Shown in pieces: positions 21,261-32,880 of a DNA stretch of 64,000 nucleotides (positions are counted from its first letter, which is position 1; every line of letters starts with the position of its first letter). Both the position numbers and the translations under genes were made by a program. The stretch comes from Corallium rubrum (taxonomy: Eukaryota > Cnidaria > Anthozoa > Scleralcyonacea > Coralliidae): the NCBI GenBank assembly GCA_964035015.1, contig CAXIUP010000007.1:1058701-1122700 (forward strand). The letters are read 5' to 3'. The notes beneath the pieces are model-generated. The model saw only the letters and a list, made by a program, of their open reading frames with translations, did no database searches and was not told the origin of the DNA.

Positions 21261-21703
21261 TGGCGCTCGAGATACGCTCCTGTTTAGCCCCCAACTTGAA
21301 GAGACGCTCCGCGGCCCCTGTGTAGTCATGTATTGACACACCGAAAGAACCATAAGTAGCCCAAAAATCCGCGTAGACAAAACTCGCCCCATTCCCCTTC
21401 TAGCTGTCGCGCGCCGCAAGACCACTTGCATTGTATTATATAGAAATGCATAAGGTTGGCAAGTAATTCATGGTTTACGAACAAACTACTTGAACAAATG
21501 GGAAAATATTTGGTATACCGTGATGAAAACTGACAAAAAACTAACAATACATTAAACCCGGATAATTTTGCTATCTTGTCACAAACAAATTTCGTTTCAA
21601 AACAGCCGAGAAAGAGGTAAAATAGACACAAATCCGTGAAATTTTGTTGAAGATTTTCCCTGTCTCTATGCGGAATGCTACAGGTCGACGTATTCGTCAT
21701 TTT
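21261..21703. other. No gene recognised
   Basis: The 124-codon minus-strand frame at 21326-21700 is Cys/Phe-rich without a domain; I cannot support it. Confidence 0.3.
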
Positions 21704-22237
21704 TTTAAAGTGCCACTAACCCCAAAATTTTTTTCTCGCAAATCTAAGAGCCCTTATTGAGTGGATTAGGCCGTTAATAAATTATTGGTTTTGGACGTTT
21801 CGTTGATCTTCTGTAGACGACCAAAGTTGCATCTGCATGTCCCATGGCGGAGTAGGAATTAAGGGAATGGGTATATTCCTGGTGTTACGTCAGACAAGTC
21901 AAACAAGGAACTCCTTTGAGCTCTGTCTGGTGAATACATAGATTTTTTTGGGTTGAAAATTCATTTTCTCAACTAACTCAATGTAAAAATTCTATGCATT
22001 CAGCAGGCAGAGCTCAAATGAGTTTCTTGTTTGGCTTGTCTGACGTCACACCAGGAATATACCCATTCCCTTTCCTTCTCGGCCATGGGACATGCATATG
22101 TCAATTTTTGCAACTTTGGTGTTCTACAGAAGACCAAAGAAATGTCCAATACCAATAATTTATTCACTGGACTAATCCATTCAATAAGGGCTTTTAGGTT
22201 TGCGAAAAAAATTTTGGGGGGTTAGTGGCACTTTAAA
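21704..22237. mobile_element. 534-bp foldback MITE
   Basis: Tips TTTAAAGTGCCACTAACC and its complement (GGTTAGTGGCACTTTAAA) bound arms of about 230 bp. Matching landmarks are GGAATGGGTATATTCCTGGTG and its mirror, and TGACGTCA-like sites. The TTTAAA at each tip may be target-derived. No coding capacity. Confidence 0.8.
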
Positions 22238-22513
22238 GCAGCAATAGTAAGCCTATTGGTCAATAAAATACACAAACTATGACGTTCCTGGAGGTTGAAA
22301 AAAGAGCTACAGGGGGGTTAATCAGCCCAAAATTAAAAGTGAAAAACTTGGCGGGATTGTTGGCGGTGATACGTGAAAGAAAGATATCCGCGACGTCGGC
22401 CGTCTATACTTGTTGAGATAAACAAAAAGCAAAGCCGAAGGTCCGTCTGTGATGGAAAAGGAGAAGCCAAAGGGATTTTGCAATAATGTCAACGCTTTTT
22501 TCTGGTAAGTTTG

Positions 22514-22621
22514 TGTAGTGTTTAACTAATCTTCTTTCACGATCACTCTCTTGCTTACAATTTGTCCTCACCTCGTGCTCCTTAATTATTATAATTTATG
22601 CTAATTATTCTAAACATTACA
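22514..22621 (-). repeat. 3' LTR (108 bp)
   Basis: Matches 27089-27196 with a few substitutions. It starts TGTAATG in the element's orientation, directly after the polypurine tract. Confidence 0.92.
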
Positions 22622-22622
22622 T

Positions 22623-22637
22623 CCCTCCCTTTCTTTA
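22623..22637 (-). promoter_or_regulatory. Polypurine tract
   Basis: In minus orientation AAAGAAAGGGAGGGA lies one base before the 3' LTR, the expected plus-strand primer site. Confidence 0.75.
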
Positions 22638-22862
22638 CAACTTTAACTTACGTTAAAATTAAACCTGTTCGAATAAACAGTCATTAACATAATGCGAATA
22701 CTACTGAGTTTTATACAAATTAATGCTTTTATGCTTTTCTACATATATGTATAACTTTCAAAAATATACATAAGTAAACTAATTAAATGAACCTTGAAGT
22801 CCTTTGCTTCTTATAACAACTGTTCTAAGTATGATACAAGTATATATTGTACATATACAAAC

Positions 22863-24935
22863 TCACATACATTCTGGTCTTCTTCTTTCTCTTTCTGGAT
22901 AACGTCGATCAGCTGGATTCTGTTCTTCATTTCTATTCTCACCATCATCATTTTGGTCTTCTCTATCTTCCTCTTGTCTTTCAAAATCATCATCATTACT
23001 CTCTTCTTCACCTTCAGAATTCACTTTTGCATCGACGAGTTTGAAGAATGATTGATTTCGAGTAATAGAATATCCTGGTCGTTTTGCTGTGATCATTGTT
23101 CCTTTGATCTTTATTATCTTTAATGGTCGTGGATCAAAATTGGTTGTAATTTTGCTGTTTTTCTTCTGTTTAACTAATACACAATCTCCAATCTTCATAG
23201 TGGCTTGTTTTGCACTTCGTCGTTGATCTGCATACTCTTTCATTCGTTGTCGCGCTCGTTGATCGCAGTTTTCAATGGATTCATCAATAAGATCCTTCTT
23301 GACTTTACAATCAACTTGGGGTAACTTCATACGTATGTTTCGATAAAACATCATCTTTGCTGGCGCAATTTGAGTCGAAGCATGTGGAGTTGCTCTGTAA
23401 TTCAGCAGAAAACGGTGTAACTCGTGTCGCCAATTTTGCTTGTTAACATGTGCTGTAAGTAACGCTTTCATTAAAAGTTTCATGAAAGTTTCAGCTTCAT
23501 TCGCTTGTGGCCACAGTGGAGTAATGGTTCTATGTTGAATTCCGTTGACCTCCATGAACTTCTTCATTTCATCACTCTTGAAAGGTGGTCCATTATCTGA
23601 AATGACTTCTTTAGGTAATCCAAATGTGGAGAAAATCTCATTCAAACGGGTTATAACACTGGATGCATCAGTTTTCTTCATAATCTTAACTTCAGGATAT
23701 CTTGACCGTCCATCAATTAGTACTAGCAAAGTTTCACCAGTGGGTAATGGACCAAGGAAATCAATGTAAACAGTATCAAAGTTTTCACTTGGTAATCCTC
23801 GCATCTGCAGAGGTTGTGGTGGCTTCTGGCGACCTGTTGCTTTGCACGGTATGCATGCTCTGATCTCTTCTTCAACGAGTGAAACTATTTTGGGAAACCA
23901 TACTTTCTCTCTAAGCAGGCTTTTCGTCTTTACAATTCCTTGATGGCCGACATGAGCAAGACGGATTGCATCAGCACGCAAACTTGTCGGTACAACGATA
24001 CGAGTTCCTCGTAGAATTAAATCATTTTCAGTGGATACTGTAAGCTCATTTTTCACATTACGTAGCAACTTTAACTCTCGAAGATCACTCCCAGGAATGT
24101 CGATCAATTCCAGCTTATACCAGGAATTTTCTCGGATCATCTTAGCTGCGGCTTGCAGAGTTGTGTCCTCCAGAGTCGCATTCTTTATGGCATCAAGTGT
24201 CATATCTTTCGGTGTTGCTGCTTCTCCAATAAACTGGATATACTGCTCAGAAGATAGACTTTCTTTCGGGGCTCTGGTAATTTCAATCGGATGCCGTGAC
24301 ATATAGTCCGATGGGTTATCATGCCCAGGACGATACTTGACTTGAAAATTGTAAGACTGTAATCGTAAACGCCATCTTTCAAGTCGAGCTGGAGGGTTTG
24401 ATCGTGGGTTTTCGAAGATTATTTCTAGTGGTTTGTGATCGGTGTATAATGTGAAATGGATTCCATACAGAAATAAACGAAAATGTTCACACCCGAACAC
24501 AATAGCTAAAGCTTCTCTTTCTGTCTGACTGTATCTTTGTTCTACTTCCGTCAGCGCACGACTGCCATAGGCCACAACACGAGCATTATCGTTTCCTGGA
24601 GTAAATTGTAATAAAATAGCTGCTAGTCCTGTTGGTGATGCATCGACAACTAATTCAGTTTGCTTGGAGAGATCAAAATAGGCTAGCACTGCATCTTTGG
24701 TTAACGATGCTTGTAACTTCTCAAAGGCTTGTTGATGGCAGCTCTTCCACACGAATGGAATGCTTTTCTTAGTCAGTTGACGTAAAGGTGCAGTCAAAGT
24801 AGCAAGATCTTTGATGAATCGACCACAATATGTTATCATTCCAAGATAACTGCGAAGTTCTGAAACATTTGTTGGAGGTTTCAGAGACTTGATTGCTTCA
24901 ATCTTTTTGGGACAGGGCGAAATGCCTAGAAACTA
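22863..24935 (-). pseudogene. Gypsy pol: RT end, RNase H, integrase
   Basis: From about 24935 the frame reads LGISPCPKKIEAI, then the RT connection. RNase H follows with VVDASPTGLAAIL, the conserved E in SQTEREALA and TDHKPLE. The integrase zinc finger is AHVGHQGI..CIPCKA. The catalytic triad is intact: D in YIDFLGPLP, D in SDNGPPF, E in NEAETFM. The C-terminus is an acidic, Arg-rich tail ending ERRRPECM. This part is continuously open for 658 codons from the Met at 24839. It is cut off from the upstream RT by a deletion and frame change near 24930-24940. Resembles the K02A2.6-like/Mag-like Gypsy group, from memory of the family. Confidence 0.88.
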
Positions 24936-25351
24936 AGATTTTGCTTGTCAAACTCACACTTAGAGTCATTAAAACGCAGATTCTTCTCATTGGCACGTTG
25001 TAGGACTGCCGCTAAATTCTTATCATGTTCCTCTTGTGTTTTGGCAAAAACAAGAATATCATCACTGATGTTGATACAGCCTTCGATATCTTGAAACGTC
25101 GTTTGAATGACATTTTGAAAAATTTCAGCAGCACTGTTGGTGCGAAAATTTAGACGCTTGAATCTTTTCAGGTCTTTATGCGTCGCAAACGTTGTTATAT
25201 CACGTGATTCTTGGTCAAGTTCAAGCTGGTGGTATCCGGAGCTTAGATCTAACTTCGAAAAATATGCAGCACCATTTAATTTGTGAATTAGATCCTCAGT
25301 AGTTGGAGTAGGATGTCTCTCTCTTAATATAGCTTTATTCGGCACACGCAT
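24926..25351 (-). pseudogene. Gypsy pol: reverse transcriptase palm
   Basis: Contains LDLSSGYHQLELD (motif A region) and the catalytic motif as ISDDILVF. Serine in place of the usual tyrosine is common in this Gypsy lineage. The segment begins just after an in-frame TGA at 25358-25360 (IRL-stop-IDMRVPN), probably a Cys codon changed to stop. It ends at a TAG after QNLSF, where about eight to ten codons of the GHxxSxxG region are missing and the frame shifts. Confidence 0.88.
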
Positions 25352-25357
25352 GTCAAT

Positions 25358-26005
25358 TCAAAGACGTATTGCTTCTGGGTTATTCGGCTTTGGAAAACAC
25401 ACAATGGGAGATACCCATGTTGTAGGACCTTTCACACTTTCAATAATGTCCAAAGACTCTAAGCGTTTTAACTCTTTCGATACCCTTTTTCTCATAGCAA
25501 ACAGTATTTTTCGGGCTTGTTGAACTGTAGGAGGTACAGACTGATCAATGTGCAAGTGAACTTTGTAGTCCTTAAATTTTCCGACTCCTTGGAATAAATA
25601 ATCATATTTAGAAAACAATGATTGCAGCCGCTTTGGCTTTGGTTTAGGCTTGTTGTTGGGAGTGGGTTTCTTATCGCTTTTAGTCGGAGGTTGGTTTGGT
25701 AGAGATGTGTCATCAGATACGTTGTTTAATTTTAACAGGCCAAGGTCAATGGCACTGTTACCACTCAATAAACATCCACCATTGCCATTTACCACATAAA
25801 ATGTCACAAGGGAAATCTTTTTTGCAGACTCAGCTGAGGTTTCAAAATGACCTCTTATATCAAGGGGGGTTGTACTGCCATAAGCAAAAAGTTTTATTTT
25901 ACTTTTCTTCAAATGGACAGGCTTGCTTTGGCTTAACTTCGTAAAGGTTGAACCATCAATAATATTGACACTCGCACCAGAGTCAATGTTTACTAGAAAT
26001 ATCAT
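25358..26005 (-). pseudogene. Gypsy pol: protease and RT fingers
   Basis: The aspartic protease site is NIDSGASVNIID at residues 6-17. A proline/lysine-rich linker follows, then VPPTVQQARKI and KRLESLDIIESV..TTWVSPIV, typical of the RT N-terminal fingers. It overlaps the end of gag by 23 bases in a different (+1) frame. Since gag runs into VNDI just where the protease should start, a one-base lesion in an originally continuous frame, or programmed shifting, would both explain this. Confidence 0.85.
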
Positions 26006-27005
26006 TAACTTTAATTTGAGTGAAGAAATTTCGTTTCCCGGAAACAGTGTTCACAGTTTCTCTTGTAGGAGAATCTGAGATATTTTGCAAGTTCACTTTA
26101 TCACTAGACGTATCATGCATATTGTCATGCACAGTGTAAACAAACTCGTCAGAATCAGAATTAGAAGTCTCGCCTTCATGTTGTTCTTCAACTTGCTTTA
26201 TCCGTTCATTTTGTCTTGGGAAATTTGTTCTAGAACTGGTAAAGCTTTGGTCTCGCGGTCTCTTGTTTGACGGAGGTGATTTCATATTACAACATCGAGC
26301 AAAATGATTTGGCTTTTTACACTTGTTACACGTTTTTCCTTTGGCAGGACAAACACTCACATGGCGCCACGCATATCCACATTGAAAACATGTCTTGTTT
26401 CCAGTCGTTTTATGAGTTATATTCTGCCTCACGGCATTAACTTCATCTCTGATCTCCTGAGCTCTTTGTTTCTCAATTCCGCGTGCATCCTTTTCAGCTG
26501 TTTCCATAATACGTCCATATTCAAGCAATTCAGACAACGTGAGCTTTGAATGCCGGAAGGCATATCGACGAAGTTGTTTTGAATTAGTTCCAAGTTCAAT
26601 TTGAGCTTTAATTTCCGTGTCAACATTGGCGAATTCACAATATTGGGAACTTTGCACCAATCGCACATGGAATTGGTCAATAGTCTCGTCAGCGTTCTGG
26701 GTTGTCTTGCGAAATTTAAAAATTTCAAATGATGTATTCTTCTGAGGTTTGAAGTATGTATTCAATGCACGACACGTTTTTTCGTATTCATCATCATCTC
26801 CTTGATCAGGTGGTAGGGTTTCGAAAATATTCAAAGTACTCTCACCCATGTAATGTAACAACAGAGCACGCTTTCTCTTTGGCTCGTTAATATCAAGGGC
26901 AACCAACAAATTTTCAAATCGAGTAAACCACCGCTGCCATCGAGTCGCAATGTTCTCACGGTGCGACGCATCAAATGGAGCAAAATCAGGCAAACTGGAT
27001 GCCAT
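25983..27005 (-). CDS. Gypsy gag polyprotein
   Basis: 340 codons from MASSLPDFAPFD. A capsid-like helical region follows (WQRWFTRFENLLVAL, QFHVRLVQSS). A double zinc knuckle lies near residues 215-250: CFQCG....H...C, which is slightly non-standard in spacing, and CNKCKKPNHFARCC. The acidic C-terminus runs into the pol frame. Gag packages the element RNA in a virus-like particle. The ORF is intact, though pol is not. Confidence 0.85.
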   Translation of the reverse strand: MASSLPDFAPFDASHRENIATRWQRWFTRFENLLVALDINEPKRKRALLLHYMGESTLNIFETLPPDQGDDDEYEKTCRALNTYFKPQKNTSFEIFKFRKTTQNADETIDQFHVRLVQSSQYCEFANVDTEIKAQIELGTNSKQLRRYAFRHSKLTLSELLEYGRIMETAEKDARGIEKQRAQEIRDEVNAVRQNITHKTTGNKTCFQCGYAWRHVSVCPAKGKTCNKCKKPNHFARCCNMKSPPSNKRPRDQSFTSSRTNFPRQNERIKQVEEQHEGETSNSDSDEFVYTVHDNMHDTSSDKVNLQNISDSPTRETVNTVSGKRNFFTQIKVNDISSKH

Positions 27006-27088
27006 TTTGTTCCGTATTAATTCAGTTTCAATTCTTGTACATCGTCAGTAAACCACAATAGTCTTTCAGGATATCCTCGTCGCCAAAA

Positions 27089-27196
27089 TGTAGTGTTTAT
27101 CTAGTCTTCTTTCACGGTCACTCTCTTGCTTACAATTTGTCCTCACCTCGTGCTCCTTAATTATTATAATTTATGCTAATTATCCTAAACCTTACA
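27089..27196 (-). repeat. 5' LTR (108 bp)
   Basis: Upstream LTR of the minus-strand element. It starts TGTAAGG and ends ACACTACA; the internal sequence then begins TTTTGGCGACGAGGA, where the primer binding site should lie. The matching tRNA was not determined. Confidence 0.9.
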
Positions 27197-27201
27197 GTTT
27201 G

Positions 27202-28380
27202 CATGCATATTATATTCTTTAAAAGTGAAAGACCCACATTACTGAACTGGTTATTTGCAAATGTTTATACTGCCGTATATAATTTGTCATATTTGAAAAC
27301 AAAAACAGCCAGCGCTGAACAAAAAACCAGTCAGTTTCAGTCGAGTTTGCCTCAGTACGAAATCTATCGTACAAAGAGTTAAGAAGACCAAAAAATTACA
27401 ATGTCATCTTCAAAAAAAGACCGGTTTTAATCACTGTTTAGGTGTTTTAAGCATGAATAGACAACACTGTAAAAAAACAAAAACAAGGGAAAGGAAAGCA
27501 AGGTACCGCAATAAACACCGAATAATATTGACCTAAAAGCCCGCTCATCCAAAACGCAAGTCAAGCTTATATGACTGAGTCTAAGGCCATGCAGGGAAAG
27601 TAACTCCGCGTTACAAGAGAACTGACTTACCTGAATAAATATGTCGTTTGGTCGATAGCTTATAAATGCTTTCACACGCAGACGAAGTCCACACTGGGAA
27701 ATATAAGTTAAAGATCTAAAACGCGAGGCCAAAAGGCAAAACTGCCATAAAAGCACCACAGGCATTCTCGAAGTTTTGTTGAAAACTGCATGTCAGTTTA
27801 ACGAGCAAGTCAAGTAAGAAGACAAAAGAGTTTCTAATCCATAAACGGTACAAAATCAATGGTCTGCAACGAAAAAGGAAAAGAACCAACGTTCGAAAAC
27901 GAACAAACAGTTGTCATCCATGGCAGTCGTCAAAGCTCAAGAACATCTTAAAATCAAAAGAGAAACGAGAATCAATTTGAATTTGTGATAACTATACCTT
28001 AAAAAGAACTATATTAACGGAAATCGTAAACGTTTTAAGGCCAATGCTGCTCCAAGCATGCTTCTTCTATCATTGCTCGACTATTCCATTGTGTCAACTA
28101 AAACAAATAAACGGAAAATCTGTTTGACTAGTTTTGCCCAGAAAAGCCTATGGAAGGCGTGCGCATGCGTCCATGATAATTGAGAGGAGATTTTTTTGTA
28201 TGTCGCGTAACATGTGCTCAAAACGGATTTCTATACTGATTGTACATCCACATTCATAATTATAGAATTTTTGTATCTTTTGAAATATTTCGCAACCCTC
28301 ATATACTTAAAACGTTTATTGACTGTATGTTCTTCACAATGATGCTAATATGAAGAGATTTTGAGTGGTACGCCAAAAAG
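27202..28380. other. No gene recognised
   Basis: The 112-codon minus frame at 27427-27765 has no domain. No structured repeat was noted before about 28230. Confidence 0.35.
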
Positions 28381-28687
28381 AAAATGTCGTTTGAAGACGA
28401 TCAAATTTTTGCATTAATTACTGTAAATATGGCGGATCCAACATTTTCAATTCGTAGCAGACCTACATTCATAACTATATTTTTTTACTCAACCCCTAAA
28501 TGCTCATGAAAACTTAGTTGACTTTACAAGCTACACAATAATGCTAAAATAAGGAGGTTTTCGACGGTACGCCAAAAAATTCTAGCATTTGATTTAATAT
28601 ACTCTAATTCCATATCGCGCACACTTCTAAATTTATACTCGTATGATATTGGCAAAACAATTTATACTCGTATGATATAGGCAAAAT
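28381..28687 (+). repeat. Diverged tandem repeats
   Basis: GGTACGCCAAAAA occurs at 28363-28376 and 28567-28579, each after an AATGCTAA or ATGCTAA block, suggesting a unit of about 205 bp. A younger tandem pair, TTTATACTCGTATGATAT, is at 28632-28679. Confidence 0.55.
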
Positions 28688-28768
28688 TCAGAAATATCTA
28701 TTAATAGACCTGAATATACGGCGTCTGTATTTGATAGAAACTACATGTCCACACATGCTCGGGGACTC

Positions 28769-28779
28769 ATAATAACAAC

Positions 28780-28813
<34 letters not shown>
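28769..28813. repeat. (AAT)n microsatellite
   Basis: About 45 bp of AAT/ATA repeats with C interruptions at the edges. Confidence 0.9.
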
Positions 28814-28817
<4 letters not shown>

Positions 28818-28953
28818 TTATAATAAAACTCACATTGTGTTAATTTTGTTCGGGATTACTTCTAACTTTGAGTATTGTGAGGATGCATTTGTGCCATCAA
28901 ATCTGGTAATATATTTTGCGTTAGAATCCAAACTAGAGTTGAACTTACGCACA

Positions 28954-29153
28954 TTAAGCCTGGTTCTCATATGTCGCCGATCGTCGCCGATTAGTGATTT
29001 AGATGCATGCTAAGTAGTGGGGAACAATGCAGAAAAGCACTGCTTTTCTGCGTTGTTCTTTATTACTTAACATGCTGCTGCACTTACCGTTTTCGGACAT
29101 GCATCTAAATCATAGATCGGCGACGATCGGCGACATATGAGAACTAGGCTTAA
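28954..29153. mobile_element. TTAA-flanked MITE
   Basis: TTAAGCCTGGTTCTCATATG and its complement (CATATGAGAACTAGGCTTAA) bound 200 bp. Inside, CGCCGATCGTCGCCGAT is mirrored. The TTAA at both tips suggests TTAA-specific insertion as in piggyBac-type elements; the family is inferred only from this. Confidence 0.8.
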
Positions 29154-29308
29154 GGAATGCTTATTCAAGATGTTTGGGTTGGAAAAGTTGAGAAAACTAT
29201 CTTCAGCTGACAATCGTACCGGTTACCGACATTTAAGAAAGAAGTCAAGTAACGTACCGGATGAAAGAAGAAGAATAAATATCATGCACCCATTTCAACG
29301 AACAAACT

Positions 29309-30381
29309 TTGAAAGATATTCAATTAAATCGTCCCGGATGGTTAATCGACTCATCCCTTGTCGATAAACAGTCCGTCATATTGATGTACTTTCCTGATCC
29401 GAAAAGTAGTGAAGAAGTCATTACTGTGGAAAGGCACCGTCTAGTGTCAGCACTTATTATCAACATGCATCCTAAGCCTACACTGCACTTGTGCATTCAT
29501 AGCCAAGAAATCTTTTTCACAGACATCAAGGGTATAGATGAAATGGAAATCTGTCTCAATACCATTGACGAGGCTATTTGTCTTCTCGAGCTGACATCGC
29601 CATGCATTGGGCAACAAATCTCCAGCGACGATGAATTTAAATTTCTCAAATTGCCAGTTTCCAATTCGAACGTTGTAAGCGTAACATCGAACGTTACTGG
29701 AAAACACAAGAGATTAATTTTTACTTCTTGTTTGCTTGTTAAACTTCGTGGAAATTCATGCAGATGTTGTTCGTATGCTGCCAAACTTTTTCGAAACAGA
29801 GAAGCTAAGCGAAAAGCGATGGATTCAGCCTGTATTCCGCACAAAAAGTGCAACTTGCGTTTTTTAGATGAAACGGGCCTTAAAGAGAAAGTCTCAGTGA
29901 ACCAGCGAAAAGAGTTAAAAAAAGATTTAAAGAGAGAATCTCGTGAAAAAGAAACAGAGATGATAGAGCTGGTAGAGGAAGACAGTTTGGATCTTTTGAA
30001 AATTCTTGAAGCAACAGACGTCAAAGAAATTCCACCTGACATGAAAGTACTTTGGAAACAGCAAATGAAGCAACTATCCACAAAGTCATCGAAAGGTTAC
30101 AGACGGGATCCAAGCAAGGTTCAGTGCGATGTATCGGTACTCATTGTCGTACTAAGAAACAAAGAATGATACAAAATTTACGAGAAAATAACGTTACTTT
30201 GGTAAAAATGATTGGCTACCTTCAAAAACAACTTCAAATTTTCCAATTGTCTTTCTTTAGAATAATGAGATTTGTCCTGGATGTGTACTGCATGAACCCA
30301 AGAGCTTTGGATGCAATGCGTGAATTTCTTGTCCTTCCGAGTAATCGCCTTATAAGGTTGGTGCGAATCATTTTTTACTAA
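29309..30381 (+). pseudogene. P-element/THAP9-like transposase remnant
   Basis: The 286-codon frame at 29309-30169 ends with MKVLWKQQMKQLSTKSSKGYRRDP, resembling the transposase segment before the RNase H-like fold. Another frame at 30052-30381 continues with MRFVLDVYCMNPRALDA and FLVLPSNRLIR, like the SPxAYxxLR..LPSxRTLRDY motif of P-type transposases. The two blocks are in different frames with about 130 bases between them, which could be a decayed intron. A basic, coiled-coil-like region (residues 195-225) precedes. No catalytic acidic residue can be assigned. The assignment rests on remembered motif resemblance and is tentative. It starts just right of a MITE. Confidence 0.4.
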
Positions 30382-30514
30382 TTAGCCTTATATATATTGA
30401 TAAAATAGTCTTACGCACGCTGTGATTGGTCAATTACTGTGTTTAGGGCAGGCTATGCGAACACATCCTTCACCCTGGAAGTTCATCGTTCTGGTTCTGA
30501 CCACTCTACCTATG

Positions 30515-31093
<579 letters not shown>

Positions 31094-31134
31094 TCAAAGA
31101 GCCAGCTTTGAACATCAATTCCAAGTACAATCAT

Positions 31135-31259
31135 AAAACATCAAAAAAGGAATGATAAAAATCTTTATTTTACGTTTCGGGCACTGCCCTTCATCAGAAT
31201 ATTCAGGTGAAGGGCAGTGCCCGAAACGTAAAATAAAGATTTTTATCATTCCTTTTTTG

Positions 31260-31267
<8 letters not shown>
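31135..31267. repeat. Inverted repeat with hammerhead-like cores
   Basis: Arms of about 59 bp (AAAACATCAAAAAAGGAATG outward) face each other. Each arm holds GGGCAGTGCCCGAAACG. On the minus strand CTGATGA (31197-31191), a GGGC/GCCC stem and GAAAC (31178-31174) follow in hammerhead order. There is one extra A after CTGATGA and only weak stem I pairing. Likely two Penelope-type ends in inverted orientation. Confidence 0.6.

Positions 31268-31326
<59 letters not shown>
31266..31326. repeat. (TA)n microsatellite
   Basis: About 60 bp of TA at the 3' border of the minus-strand Penelope element. Confidence 0.95.
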
Positions 31327-31328
<2 letters not shown>

Positions 31329-31339
31329 GCTTACCTCAA

Positions 31340-31388
31340 AAGTCTGCTACAGGCTGTTTCATCTAAAAAAGAATCTTCAGGCAGATGA
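31340..31388 (-). ncRNA. Degenerate hammerhead motif in the 3' terminal repeat
   Basis: On the minus strand: TCTGC, CTGAAGA (fits CUGANGA), a weak TCT/AGA stem II closed by a T-T mismatch, GAAAC, a short ACA..TGT stem III, the GTA triplet, then GCAGA pairing with TCTGC. The layout fits; activity is doubtful because of stem II. Confidence 0.45.
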
Positions 31389-31464
31389 CAATTTTCGAAA
31401 ACAGGGGGTGCTTATATCCTTCTTGTCGGAACGTGGGAGTGTGGGGGCGAAACAATACATGCAT

Positions 31465-32394
31465 TCATGGCTTTGTTGCGCTGTTTGCGCGGAATTTGTT
31501 TCGATGACGACATTGACTGATAATTTCTGCTCTTTTGTTGAGTAAACAATTCTTGTTTTTATCTTTCAAAATATAAAATTTTTCTTCTAAACATAAATTA
31601 CATCGTTTTGAACCTCCCGTGTACGAAATAGAATGTTTTAAAATTTGCCAATTAATACTAAAATCCTTATTGTTTTCTTTCAACGCCCAAATATATTTCG
31701 AAAGTTCGGTGTCGTTTGCATGCTTTTTATGCTGAAAAGATTTAGTGTGGTTGGCCAATCGCTCTTTGAATGTGGTTGAAGTCATGCCAATGTAATTCTT
31801 GATCGTGTTTGTGTTGTTTACTGTGACTGTTGCTTTGTATACTATGTCCCTAGTCATGCATTGCTTTCTAAGTGGACAATTCGTGTTTTTCTTACAATTG
31901 CAACTGCTAGTGTCCTTATCCTGTGGCATGTTATTCCTAGATATGTGTGCATTGTGTTTAGTGATTATTGACTTAACATTGTCCATGCAGCTGTAACTTA
32001 CTTTGACTGTGTTTCTGTTAAAAATCTTATGGAGCTTGTGGTGTGGTGGGAAGTGCTTGTCAATTAGGTTTAGGAAATTACGTCCTATGTTTGTGCTTAC
32101 ACTCTTGCTAAAAGGTGGGTTGAACCAAGTGATGTTGCGTTGCCTATTCCTGCGTGGTTGCGGTGCTGTGTGTTGAGTGTAGCTAAAATCATGATCAAAG
32201 TTGCTGTGCCTAAGTGCGTTCTGATATATGGGTGCAGATTCCTGAAAAACTTGTTCATCTGATGAGAGAAGTGCAATGCGCTTGTTGATTGATGCAGGTA
32301 ACTGTCTTGTGATGCTTGGTGGGTGGTTAGAGTGCTTATTTATGTAAAGCGGATCGTCATTGGGCTTCCTATATATAGGGCCTATAATTTCCAT
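31465..32394 (-). pseudogene. Penelope-like element: C-terminal part with GIY-YIG endonuclease
   Basis: Starts near the RT thumb (KPNDDPLYINKHSNHPP). A Cys cluster follows: CNC at residues 165-167, then C173 and C179. The GIY-YIG nuclease comes next: VYKA at about 185 in place of GIY, YIG at 201-203, catalytic Arg at 212 in FKERLANH, and a Glu in CLEEKF near 275. The nuclease nicks target DNA for target-primed reverse transcription. The Cys cluster before the nuclease suggests a Neptune-like or related lineage (inference). It overlaps the upstream RT frame across a CCCTATATATAGG stretch, where a small TA expansion appears to have shifted the frame. Confidence 0.85.
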
Positions 32395-32880
32395 TGTTAA
32401 GGTCGAAAGTTACATCTAAAAAGTTTACTATGCGTAAATTTGATTCGGCGGTAATTTTTAGGTCAAACTGCTCGAAAATTTTGTGGAGTTCTTTCCTTGT
32501 TTTGTCTGCTAAACGTGCTGATTTACTTTTTATAATAGCTAAACCGTCATCTCTATATAGGCCAATGCTTTCTTTGCCAAATTTCTTACTTAGGTGATTT
32601 AAAATGAAAAGGCCTACTAACTCACAAACTTCCGCGCCGTCGAAACAACCCATGGTAACGTCAAACAAACTATTGCTATCTTTTTTTATCCATGAAATTC
32701 CGGTATTGAGAAGGAGAGATTTTCTAGCGTGTTTTATTATTGAAATATTGTTTTCAGTTATAGTAGCCAAATTCGAAGCCCAAGATAATGCTTGGTCCAA
32801 TAGTTTTTCAGAAATAGACGGATAGAAATCGACAATGTCAAACGAAATAAAGCTATGTCTGTCCTTATCTTTTATATTGC
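32369..32880 (-). pseudogene. Penelope-like element: reverse transcriptase core
   Basis: Before the Met at 32800 the frame already reads SFISFDIVDFYPSIS (motif A). It continues through MGCFDGAEVCEL and the catalytic GLYRDDGLAI (YRDD at residues 82-85 of the Met-started frame), then KITAESNLRIVNFLDVTF. YRDDGL is characteristic of Penelope-type RTs. The frame is separated from the N-terminal part by a shift near 32870-32900. Confidence 0.87.

Larger units (their letters stand above)
22514..27196 (-). mobile_element. Complete Gypsy LTR retrotransposon, inactivated
   Basis: Two 108-bp LTRs (22514-22621 and 27089-27196) enclose gag and pol on the minus strand. A 5-bp target duplication, GTTTG, flanks them (22509-22513 and 27197-27201). 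Total length is 4,683 bp. LTR ends are TGTA..TACA. The LTRs differ at only a few positions, so the insertion is fairly recent. pol is broken by a nonsense codon and a deletion with frameshift. Confidence 0.92.

Noticed and set aside
23545-24306. Plus-strand ORFs within the Gypsy element
   Set aside because: Antisense to well-conserved integrase and RNase H motifs.
29497-30081. 194-codon minus-strand ORF
   Set aside because: Antisense shadow of the transposase-like frame; Ser-rich with no motif.
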